6,646 nt of DNA from the NCBI GenBank assembly GCA_018221175.1, contig JAAOYE010000051.1, positions 1 through 6,646 on the forward strand, written 5' to 3'. The position numbers and the translations under genes are program-made. Within the stretch, counting starts at the first letter, position 1. Every line of letters starts with the position of its first letter. This document shows, piece by piece, positions 1 to 5,381 of this stretch. Source of the DNA: Candidatus Woesearchaeota archaeon (lineage in GTDB: Archaea > Nanobdellota > Nanobdellia > Woesearchaeales > BM511). The notes below the pieces were generated by a model, which ran no database searches, was not told where the DNA came from, and was given only the letters and a program-made list of their open reading frames with translations.

Positions 1-938
1 AATGGGTTTTGGTGCGTTCTCACACTCGCGTTTTTTAAAAGATGTTTTTGAAGGTCTAAATCAAGCTCTGAGAAACTCCCTGTTTTTTCCAAGTTTTCAA
101 TTGCGTCTTTTACGATTTTTTCATATGGTGTCTTTTCAAACTCTTTAGCAATTCCATCCAAACTTTTCGCATTGATTATATTTTCCCACTTGGACCTTGT
201 CAGTCTTGATGCTTTTGATACAAAGACAAGATTCTTTATGATGTCTTCAGATACTTTTTCCCGTTTAAATTTTAAGATTACTTTGATGTTTACTGCGTCA
301 ATTTCGCCTGCCAGAAAATTCTTTATTATCTTGGTTTCTTCTGGGAGCATGTTGATAAATTTAATTAGATTCTTGTAAAAGGATTTATCAATTACAGATT
401 CTAGTATCTCTAGCTCTTTTTTATCCTTGAATGTTTTGTATGTCTCTTTTATCTCTTCATTTTTTAGAAGCTTTGCTTTTGACAATATTTTCTCAATATC
501 TTCTTCAGCAAGCAGTTTGTTTAGCGCTTCTTCATCAAAATCTCCTACAGGAACAAGAAGTTTTCTTATATCCTCGTTTGGTGTCTTTGTAAATTTTCCC
601 CGAATAATTGTTTTTATGTTCCAGACATCTTCTTTTTTGAGGTATTCAGATATAAGCACTCTAAGTCCTTCTGCACTTATTTTCTTTAGTTTTTGCAGTG
701 TTGCTGTAAGGTTGTCTCTTATTGCGCGTTCAACAAGTTCGCTGCCTGTAAGTGTTACTCCAAGCTTGTTTATTTGCTCTTTGTACTCGTTGTCCTGCAA
801 ATACTTTGCAATTTCGGACTCTTTCATTTTGAGTAGCTTGTCATAATCGCTTTTTTTAAGCAGCTTTGCCTTCATAGCGCTGATTCGAGCATATGTGTAT
901 GGATACTCTCCAATAATTAGTTTTGATTCTTGCTCCAT
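1..938 (-). CDS. atpC: A-type ATP synthase subunit C, C-terminus cut by window edge
   Basis: Subunit C is the funnel-shaped connector that joins the central rotor stalk to the membrane K ring in the archaeal A-type ATP synthase. Translation from the ATG at 938 stays open for 312 codons to the left edge. The N-terminus contains EYPYTYARISAMKAKLL (residues 11-27), the usual opening of this family. WNIKTIIRGK (106-115) matches the repeated N-I-[KR]-x-[IL]-x-R-G-K pattern of the subunit C/d fold, and the visible end is HQNP (309-312), which lies near the C-terminal repeat. Family members are about 350 residues, so roughly 40 are missing off the edge. It begins one base after the atpE stop (TGA-A-ATG), which suggests translational coupling; the upstream Shine-Dalgarno match is weak (AAGGG). 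Fifth gene visible in the operon. Identification is by motif and gene order. Confidence 0.93.
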   Translation of the reverse strand, partial: MEQESKLIIGEYPYTYARISAMKAKLLKKSDYDKLLKMKESEIAKYLQDNEYKEQINKLGVTLTGSELVERAIRDNLTATLQKLKKISAEGLRVLISEYLKKEDVWNIKTIIRGKFTKTPNEDIRKLLVPVGDFDEEALNKLLAEEDIEKILSKAKLLKNEEIKETYKTFKDKKELEILESVIDKSFYKNLIKFINMLPEETKIIKNFLAGEIDAVNIKVILKFKREKVSEDIIKNLVFVSKASRLTRSKWENIINAKSLDGIAKEFEKTPYEKIVKDAIENLEKTGSFSELDLDLQKHLLKNASVRTHQNP

Positions 939-939
939 T

Positions 940-1485
940 TCAAAACAACCCTTTTACTATTTCGCGTAGCGCGTCTTTTCTTACTTCTTCAATTATTGTC
1001 TCAAAACTGTTGTCAACTCGAAGCGTTTGGTCAGAGTTTTCTGCAATCAAGCCGCCAAGCATTGGTTGCGTCTTTGCTGTTATTCCTGTCGGAATCCATT
1101 TCTTTGTTTTCTCATTGCAAAAAACGTATTTGACATCGATTTGCTTCTTTGCATCCTTTAAGAGAATACTTGTCAATTCTTCCAAGGTCTTATCGTCAAG
1201 AGAATCAATCAATTCTTCAGTTTTTTTAAAGACTTTGCTGATTATCTCTTTTTTGCTGATAAGCTCCTGTTTTTTGACTTCGAACTTTGCTGAAGACTCA
1301 ATTAGTTCTTTTAGCTGCTTCATGAAATCTTCTGTTTCTTTTGCATACTTTTCTTTTTGCTCCTCAACTTTTGTGGCTGTCTTTCCTCTTATCTCATCAG
1401 CAATGCTAGTCGCTTCGCTAATCTTTTCTTTTGCCTGTCCTTGTACTATTCTTAGTATTTCTTTTTGGATTGCTCCAAGTCCCAC
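940..1485 (-). CDS. atpE: A-type ATP synthase subunit E (peripheral stalk)
   Basis: Subunit E pairs with subunit H to form the peripheral stalk that holds the A3B3 head against rotation. The 181-residue product is a little short for the family (about 185-200). Residues 1 to about 90 are a charged Lys/Glu-rich helix expected to form the coiled coil with H. The C-terminal globular part carries the family signature: GGLIAENSD (144-152) followed by LRVDNSFETIIEEVR (155-169). The start is GTG at 1485, chosen because a strong AGGTGA Shine-Dalgarno lies six bases upstream. It lies 57 bases after atpK and one base before atpC. Function comes from family knowledge; the assignment is firm because motif and operon position agree. 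Confidence 0.95.
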   Translation of the reverse strand: MGLGAIQKEILRIVQGQAKEKISEATSIADEIRGKTATKVEEQKEKYAKETEDFMKQLKELIESSAKFEVKKQELISKKEIISKVFKKTEELIDSLDDKTLEELTSILLKDAKKQIDVKYVFCNEKTKKWIPTGITAKTQPMLGGLIAENSDQTLRVDNSFETIIEEVRKDALREIVKGLF

Positions 1486-1491
1486 TGGGTT

Positions 1492-1497
1492 TCACCT
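1492..1497 (-). promoter_or_regulatory. Shine-Dalgarno site of atpE
   Basis: On the minus strand this reads AGGTGA, six bases before the GTG at 1485. It is a six-base match to the archaeal anti-Shine-Dalgarno and supports the non-ATG start of atpE. Confidence 0.8.
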
Positions 1498-1504
1498 GTC
1501 TTTT

Positions 1505-1529
1505 AACCAATTAAAAAAACAAACTGGTT
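1505..1529 (-). other. Weak hairpin with U-rich loop between atpK and atpE
   Basis: In the minus-strand transcript AACCAGTT and AATTGGTT can form an 8-bp stem with one G-U wobble around a 9-base loop containing seven consecutive U. On the opposite strand the same position would be an A-C mismatch, so the fold favours the mRNA strand. It lies between the atpK stop and the atpE Shine-Dalgarno. The stem is AT-rich and probably not very stable. It could be a partial U-tract terminator, a processing site, or chance. Confidence 0.3.
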
Positions 1530-1542
1530 TTTTCTATGCGTG

Positions 1543-1770
1543 TCATGCAGCCATTTGCATTATCATTATCGCAATAACTAGTCCGAAGATGACCAGTGAT
1601 TCTGGGATAACTGTCAGGATTAAACCTTTACCAAACAGCTCTTCTTTTTCTGCCATTGCCCCAATAGCTGCTGCACCGATGCTTTTTTCTGCAATACCTG
1701 CTGCTAAAGCGCTTAGTCCAACTGACAATGCTGCACCAACACCAAGCAGTCCTGTTCCTACGTCTACCAT
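1543..1770 (-). CDS. atpK: A-type ATP synthase rotor proteolipid subunit K
   Basis: Subunit K forms the membrane rotor ring that carries the coupling ion past subunit I. The 75-residue product is a single helical hairpin: helix 1 about residues 5-40, a polar loop AEKEELFGK (40-48), and helix 2 about 49-72. The ion-binding carboxylate is Glu57 in VIPESLVIFG (54-63). Glu28 in helix 1 lies 29 residues before it, the same spacing as the Gln110-Glu139 ligand pair of Enterococcus hirae NtpK, so a second carboxylate may face the site. The ATG at 1770 has GGAGG nine bases upstream in an A-rich leader. It lies 36 bases after atpI. The one-hairpin form is usual in many archaea, unlike the doubled four-helix V-ATPase subunit. 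The coupling ion (H+ or Na+) cannot be settled from sequence alone. Confidence 0.96.
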   Translation of the reverse strand: MVDVGTGLLGVGAALSVGLSALAAGIAEKSIGAAAIGAMAEKEELFGKGLILTVIPESLVIFGLVIAIMIMQMAA

Positions 1771-1779
1771 TTTATTTTT

Positions 1780-1784
1780 CCTCC
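1780..1784 (-). promoter_or_regulatory. Shine-Dalgarno site of atpK
   Basis: The minus strand reads GGAGG nine bases before the atpK ATG. It sits in a 36-base, almost G-free, A-rich intergenic leader that should be unstructured, suiting high translation of a subunit needed in many copies per complex. Confidence 0.8.
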
Positions 1785-1806
1785 GTGTTTTTTTTATGAG
1801 TTTTTT

Positions 1807-3690
1807 TCATGTTTTTTCTCCAAACGGCATGAACCGCTGTCCTCCACCTTCATAGAACTTACCAAACCATTCTACGTAGTGAAGCCTTAGTGAATGTAGA
1901 AATGGACCTAAAATTCCAAGCATAATATTTATTAAGTGACCAATTAAAAGCAGCAATACACCTCCAATTATGCCTACTATCCCTGATGAAAACATTTCTT
2001 TTGCCATTTGATTAACAATTAAAGCAAGCTCAACAGATGCCAGCCCTACTGCCATGAGCCTTGCATAGGAGAGTATGTTTGAAAGTATTGCCGGAAGCTC
2101 AATGACGCCAATCACGCCTTCTCCTAATATGATAAGTACTGCTCCAACACCTGCTATTATGCCTGTGTAAAGAGGAGGAGGCAACATAGGTATTATTCCT
2201 CCTGCTACAAATCCAGTTATTACACCAAGTTGTATCAAAAGCCACATTATGAAAGGCATTAGAAGTATCCATCCAAGCTTTTCTTCAACTGCGTGCTTTA
2301 AGTCGTGGTCTTTCGCAACCTGGATAAATCCAAGTATTAAGCCAAAAACAAGATGTGCCATACCAATTAGCAAAGATATTGACAGTAAATCTGTTATTTG
2401 ATGAGCACGTGACAATATGTGTGGAAGTTTGTGTCCAAACAAAACTTCTTCTCCAAATACCTCTCCAAACAGTGCTCCAAACAGTATTGTGCCAAGAGAA
2501 GACCATATCAGGATGTTTAAAAGAGAGTTCATGGCGCCTTTTTTGAATTTAATCCTCATAAGCACAAAAAATATTAGTGTTACTACGCCATATCCAATAT
2601 CTCCAAGCATAAACCCAAAAAATAAGGGGAAGGTTATCCACATCAAAAGTGTAGGGTCAAATCCACTATAATTTGGAAGTGAAAATAAGTCAAGCAAGAA
2701 CTGGAATGGCTTTGCAAACACAGGGTTTTTCAAAAGAATCGGACCAGTCTCGTTTTTCTTTAGAGGAATCTTATGCACATAGACTTTATTATTTGTTTCA
2801 TCCTCCAGAGTTTCTTTCACATGATTGAATTTTTTTTCTGGCACCCATCCGTTAATCACATGAACTTGTTTTGAGGCAGCAAACTTTACTGGAGACACTG
2901 CTTTTTCTACTTCTTCCTCAAGCTTCTCGTTTGAGTTTAAAAGAAAGTCTTCGTATTGGTATTTTAGATCTGTGAGATATTCTTTTAGGTTTTCCACATC
3001 ACTTTTTAGTTCTTTAGAAAGCTCTGCTAAATTCACTTTTTCTCCTATGTAGCTTGCATCTATGTCATGTGCTTTTTTTACATCTGCTGCAGGAATTGGC
3101 GTAAAAAGGTTTTCATCAAGTATTTCTATCGCTTCATCCTTTTTTGACTTAGGCATGAAGAGAAGCGTGAGTTTCACGCCGTCAACATCTCTTGTTGTGA
3201 TGTTGTATGTTTCTGAGATTTCTGAGATTTGCTTTTGAACATCTTTTTTTGTAAGCCCGCAAAAATGAATTGAGTCTTTGTCTTTTGCCCTGTTTGTTTC
3301 AATCTTGATTTCTTCAAGTGCTTTTTTGTATGTTTTTTTCTTTAGGATTGGCAAGATTTTTTGGGTATAATCTATCTTATCTATCCTTTTTTTAATGTTT
3401 TCATAAAACCTGTTTATAGAAATCTTGATTTGTTCAGATGTGTAATGGCGTCTTTTGAAGTCATCTCTATAAAATTCAAGTCCTATGTGGGACGCGATGC
3501 TTTTTAGCTTTACAATTGTGTCTGAAAGCTCTTCTCCTTTCACAAGAGGATTTCCAATGTCGAATTCATCTGATTTTGTATATTCTTCTATTTGAAGAGC
3601 CTGAAGGTCATAGAGTTTGTCTATAACTTTAGTTAAGAGGCTGTTTGGAGTCACAACACCAACTTTAACCATTCTTTGAGACCTAAACAT
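1807..3690 (-). CDS. atpI: A-type ATP synthase membrane stator subunit I
   Basis: Subunit I (V-ATPase subunit a homologue) provides the stator half-channels against which the K ring turns. From the ATG at 3690 it has 627 residues, slightly short for the family. Residues 1 to about 325 are a charged cytoplasmic region with helical coiled-coil stretches; from about 344 on it is membrane-embedded, with roughly seven to eight helices. Visible signatures are FMLGDIGYG (360-368), ILSYARLMAVGLASVE (539-554) with the essential channel arginine at about 544, and LRLHYVEWFGKFYEGGG near the C-terminus. The reading frame stays open upstream to 3756, but that adds 22 residues overlapping atpH. MFRSQRMVKV resembles the usual family N-terminus, so 3690 was chosen. 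The next ATG (3672, MVKVGVV) is an alternative. It begins four bases after the atpH stop. Confidence 0.95.
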   Translation of the reverse strand: MFRSQRMVKVGVVTPNSLLTKVIDKLYDLQALQIEEYTKSDEFDIGNPLVKGEELSDTIVKLKSIASHIGLEFYRDDFKRRHYTSEQIKISINRFYENIKKRIDKIDYTQKILPILKKKTYKKALEEIKIETNRAKDKDSIHFCGLTKKDVQKQISEISETYNITTRDVDGVKLTLLFMPKSKKDEAIEILDENLFTPIPAADVKKAHDIDASYIGEKVNLAELSKELKSDVENLKEYLTDLKYQYEDFLLNSNEKLEEEVEKAVSPVKFAASKQVHVINGWVPEKKFNHVKETLEDETNNKVYVHKIPLKKNETGPILLKNPVFAKPFQFLLDLFSLPNYSGFDPTLLMWITFPLFFGFMLGDIGYGVVTLIFFVLMRIKFKKGAMNSLLNILIWSSLGTILFGALFGEVFGEEVLFGHKLPHILSRAHQITDLLSISLLIGMAHLVFGLILGFIQVAKDHDLKHAVEEKLGWILLMPFIMWLLIQLGVITGFVAGGIIPMLPPPLYTGIIAGVGAVLIILGEGVIGVIELPAILSNILSYARLMAVGLASVELALIVNQMAKEMFSSGIVGIIGGVLLLLIGHLINIMLGILGPFLHSLRLHYVEWFGKFYEGGGQRFMPFGEKT

Positions 3691-3694
3691 TTTC

Positions 3695-4033
3695 TTAAGA
3701 CAGCTCCTTGATTTTTTTGACAAACAAATCAAGCGCGTGCTCTGCAGCCTTTTCAAGTTTGGCGTTGATTTGCGCGTTTCTTTCCATGATTCTTTTTTTG
3801 CCTTCTTCGATTTTTTTAGAACTATCTTCTACAAATCCTTTTTTTGCAGATTCAGTTTTTTCTGCTTTTTCTTTGTCAAGGTCAACTTGTGTCTGTTTTA
3901 GAATTTCTGGTGAGTTACTTCTTGCCTTGGATAGTATAGCTTCAGCTTTCTTGTCAGCCCGATTTTCTAGACTATCTGCTTTTTTTTCAATATTTCTTAT
4001 TTTTTTTACAGTGTTTTGGGTTAAATTTACCAA
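3695..4033 (-). CDS. atpH: A-type ATP synthase subunit H (peripheral stalk coiled coil)
   Basis: Subunit H is the thin coiled-coil partner of subunit E in the peripheral stalk. The 112-residue product is almost entirely Lys/Glu/Ala-rich helix with no membrane segment, as expected. Short repeats such as KKAD and KKAE fit a long alpha-helical coiled coil. The start is TTG at 4033, the only usable start: an in-frame TGA stop lies three codons upstream (4040-4042) and the first internal ATG is at residue 83. AAGTGA lies before the TTG as a partial Shine-Dalgarno. It is the first operon gene, with its own TATA box about 65 bases upstream. Sequence conservation in this family is low, so the name rests on length, composition and position before atpI, which together are convincing. 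Confidence 0.88.
   Translation of the reverse strand: MVNLTQNTVKKIRNIEKKADSLENRADKKAEAILSKARSNSPEILKQTQVDLDKEKAEKTESAKKGFVEDSSKKIEEGKKRIMERNAQINAKLEKAAEHALDLFVKKIKELS
3704..3709 (-). promoter_or_regulatory. Likely Shine-Dalgarno site of atpI inside the end of atpH
   Basis: The minus strand reads AAGGAG, formed by the Lys-Glu codons near the end of atpH, 13 bases before the atpI ATG at 3690. The spacing is longer than usual, so a start at the next ATG (3672, with AGGT eight bases upstream) cannot be excluded. Confidence 0.45.
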
Positions 4034-4094
4034 TTTTCTTCACTTGTGATTTATCGTCGATTATTCTTCCTATATGCGCAAAAAATTTAGCCCG

Positions 4095-4106
4095 ATTTAT
4101 ATACTT
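4095..4106 (-). promoter_or_regulatory. TATA box of the ATP synthase operon
   Basis: The minus strand reads AAGTATATAAAT, a near-ideal archaeal TATA box, preceded by the purine-rich AACAAAG as a plausible BRE. Transcription would start about 25 bases downstream, near 4072-4076, leaving a leader of roughly 40 bases before the atpH TTG. It is the only strong promoter seen for the whole H-I-K-E-C run. Confidence 0.75.
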
Positions 4107-4108
4107 TG

Positions 4109-4124
4109 TTGTTTTTAAAAACAA
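4109..4124. promoter_or_regulatory. Perfect 16-bp palindrome between divergent promoters, possible operator
   Basis: TTGTTTTTAAAAACAA is a perfect inverted repeat; the next three bases on each side extend it to 22 bp with one mismatched pair. Its centre (4116/4117) lies about 17-18 bases from the centre of each divergent TATA box, so it covers both BRE positions. It could bind a dimeric regulator controlling both directions, but an AT-rich palindrome may also arise by chance. Confidence 0.4.
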
Positions 4125-4130
4125 TAACTA

Positions 4131-4138
4131 TTTTAATA
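4131..4138 (+). promoter_or_regulatory. Candidate TATA box of the small membrane protein gene
   Basis: TTTTAATA is centred about 28 bases before the ATG at 4163, which would give a leaderless or nearly leaderless transcript. No Shine-Dalgarno lies before that ATG, in keeping with this. The match is less ideal than the other TATA boxes here; TTTTTAAAAA at 4112-4121 is an alternative giving a leader of about 20 bases. Confidence 0.45.
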
Positions 4139-4162
4139 AGTATTTACTTGTGTATATCTTTA

Positions 4163-4321
4163 ATGCTGGTAGAAATCTTCATCTATATCCTTGTGTTTAT
4201 TGCTGGTGTAATTGCAGGTAGAATAATTACTGCTGTTCAGTATGGGTCTGAGTTTCAAAGAGTCGTCGACAAGCTTCATAAAAAGCATTATTCCAAGAGG
4301 GATAAGAAGAAAAAATCATAA
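4163..4321 (+). CDS. Small single-pass membrane protein of unknown function
   Basis: I do not recognise this 52-residue protein. Residues 2-19 are a hydrophobic segment (LVEIFIYILVFIAGVIAG) with a G-x3-G spacing (Gly15, Gly19) that could support helix packing. Residues 20-41 could be an amphipathic helix, and the tail is very basic (KRDKKKKS at the end). The positive-inside rule places the tail in the cytoplasm. The ATG at 4163 lies 28 bases after a TATA-like box and lacks a Shine-Dalgarno. An in-frame TTG at 4106 would add 19 residues but lies in the operator/TATA region of the divergent operon, so it was not used. It stands between the ATP synthase operon and the exchanger gene, which has its own promoter. 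An assembly or regulatory partner of either neighbour is possible but unproven. It lacks the phenylalanine-glycine hinge of TatA. Confidence 0.6.
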   Translation: MLVEIFIYILVFIAGVIAGRIITAVQYGSEFQRVVDKLHKKHYSKRDKKKKS

Positions 4322-4324
4322 GGC

Positions 4325-4331
4325 TTTTAAA
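4325..4331 (+). promoter_or_regulatory. TATA box of the exchanger gene
   Basis: TTTTAAA is centred 27 bases before the ATG at 4355. This is the spacing expected when the transcript begins at the start codon, and there is no Shine-Dalgarno in between, so a leaderless mRNA is likely. Confidence 0.6.
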
Positions 4332-4332
4332 C

Positions 4333-4341
4333 TTCTTTTTT
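4333..4341 (+). terminator. Candidate U-tract terminator of the small gene
   Basis: TTCTTTTTT begins 12 bases after the stop codon at 4321. Archaeal termination often needs only a U-rich tract. It overlaps the exchanger promoter region, so it would end the small transcript just before the next one starts. Confidence 0.35.
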
Positions 4342-4354
4342 CAAAAACAATCTA

Positions 4355-5323
4355 ATGACGTTACTTGTGGATGTTTTAATCTTGGTTTTCTCAATAGCAG
4401 CGCTTGTAAAAGGCGCTGACTACTTTGTAGACTCATCATCAAGCATTGCAAAAAAGTTTGGGATTTCAGAGTTTATAATCGGCTTGACGCTGGTGTCTGT
4501 TGGGACAAGCCTTCCAGAGATGGGGGCTGCGGTAGCGGCGTCTCTTGCTGGAAACTCTAAGATTGTTCTTGGGGATATTGTGGGCTCAAACATAGCAAAT
4601 ATAGCACTTGTCTTGGGTGTTGCTGTTGCGTTTCACACAACAGATGTTAAAGCAAAATCATCCCAAAGAAAATTCTCAGTATACCTCGTCATTGCTACCT
4701 TTATGTTTTTCATATTCTCGTTTCTTGGAGCAATTGGAAGAACAATAGGGTTATTATTCATGGCTTTTTTTGTAACAATAATTTACTTTATAAAAGACGA
4801 CAAACATTTTTCTGAGGAGCTTAGAGGCAAAGCATACCGAAAAGAAGACAAAAAAAAGATAGACATGAGAGTGCAGTCCGCAGTTTTTTTGCTTTCGTTA
4901 ATCTTTATCTTTGGCGGCGCCAACTTTTTGATACCGGCAGTGCAAAGCATCTCATCAGGCTTTGGAGTCAGCGAACTAATGGTTTCGCTTGTCGTGATTG
5001 CCATAGGAACAAGTTTGCCAGAGCTCGCAGTTTCAATATCTGCTGCAAGAAAGAAAAAAGCAGACCTTTTGCTTGGAAACATTATCGGAAGCAACCTTTC
5101 AAACCTGCTTTTGATTGGCGGCATTAGCGCAGTGATTTCTCCAATAGTAATAGACTCATTATCACTTTTTATAACAATTCCAATCATGCTCTTGCTGACA
5201 TTGATCTTATCAATATTTATTAGAAACAGATGGGAGTTTAAGGCATGGCAGGGTATTACAGCATTAATAGTTTATGTTGTATTTATCGGAGCTTCCTTTG
5301 CTTTCCAGAATTTTTTCATCTGA
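4355..5323 (+). CDS. Na+/Ca2+ exchanger family protein (CaxA/YrbG type)
   Basis: This is a 322-residue inner-membrane cation/Ca2+ antiporter of the CaCA superfamily, normally exporting Ca2+ against Na+ influx. It has two inverted halves of about five helices each, joined by a charged loop at 147-172. Both alpha repeats are intact: GTSLPE (50-55) with GDIVGSN (73-79), and GTSLPE (218-223) with GNIIGSN (241-247). Glu55 and Glu223 are the expected ion-binding acids, matching Glu54 and Glu213 of the Methanocaldococcus jannaschii structure. The GSN position is Asn in both repeats. Length is typical. The ATG lies 27 bases after a TATA box, with no Shine-Dalgarno, suggesting a leaderless mRNA. The gene is monocistronic as far as can be seen: the next gene begins 58 bases later with its own promoter. 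The family is sure; the exact ions exchanged are inferred. Confidence 0.93.
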   Translation: MTLLVDVLILVFSIAALVKGADYFVDSSSSIAKKFGISEFIIGLTLVSVGTSLPEMGAAVAASLAGNSKIVLGDIVGSNIANIALVLGVAVAFHTTDVKAKSSQRKFSVYLVIATFMFFIFSFLGAIGRTIGLLFMAFFVTIIYFIKDDKHFSEELRGKAYRKEDKKKIDMRVQSAVFLLSLIFIFGGANFLIPAVQSISSGFGVSELMVSLVVIAIGTSLPELAVSISAARKKKADLLLGNIIGSNLSNLLLIGGISAVISPIVIDSLSLFITIPIMLLLTLILSIFIRNRWEFKAWQGITALIVYVVFIGASFAFQNFFI

Positions 5324-5335
5324 TTTAAAGAAAGC

Positions 5336-5346
5336 TTTATATATAA
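5336..5346 (+). promoter_or_regulatory. TATA box of the PEP synthase gene
   Basis: TTTATATATAA, preceded by the purine-rich AAAGAAAG as a plausible BRE, is the strongest promoter-like element on the plus strand. It begins 12 bases after the exchanger stop. Transcription would start near 5367, giving a leader of about 15 bases that contains the Shine-Dalgarno. Confidence 0.75.
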
Positions 5347-5370
5347 CTCTCGTGTTAAAAAGATTAAAAA

Positions 5371-5377
5371 GAGGTGA
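5371..5377 (+). promoter_or_regulatory. Shine-Dalgarno site of PEP synthase
   Basis: GAGGTGA is a seven-base match to the archaeal anti-Shine-Dalgarno, four bases before the TTG at 5382. Together with the in-frame TGA at 5379-5381 it fixes the unusual start codon. Confidence 0.85.
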
Positions 5378-5381
5378 CTGA

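Noticed and set aside
172..846. Two plus-strand open frames of 68 and 139 codons opposite atpC
   Set aside because: Ser/Phe/Leu-rich antisense shadows of a subunit C frame that is open over the whole region and carries family motifs.
923..1855. A 310-residue open frame on the plus strand across atpE and atpK
   Set aside because: It lies antisense to three well-supported ATP synthase genes, has no recognisable domain or promoter, and reads as a Ser/Phe-rich shadow, the expected mirror of Lys/Glu- and Ala/Gly-rich codons.
3691..3756. Upstream extension of atpI beginning MKRLQSTR
   Set aside because: It would overlap atpH by 62 bases and adds a basic segment foreign to the family, while MFRSQRMVKV at 3690 resembles the usual subunit I start.
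4106..4162. TTG start giving a 71-residue form of the small membrane protein
   Set aside because: It starts at the divergent TATA/palindrome region, lacks a Shine-Dalgarno, and leaves no room for a plus-strand promoter where one is seen. The ATG at 4163 fits the TATA spacing.
4163..4321. Small membrane protein as a TatA-type translocase subunit
   Set aside because: The single helix followed by an amphipathic stretch is similar in outline, but the Phe-Gly hinge and the following conserved basic/Pro pattern are absent, and there is no TatC nearby.
4783..5187. A 134-residue minus-strand open frame inside the exchanger gene
   Set aside because: It is antisense to a protein with both alpha-repeat signatures and has no promoter, ribosome site or domain of its own.
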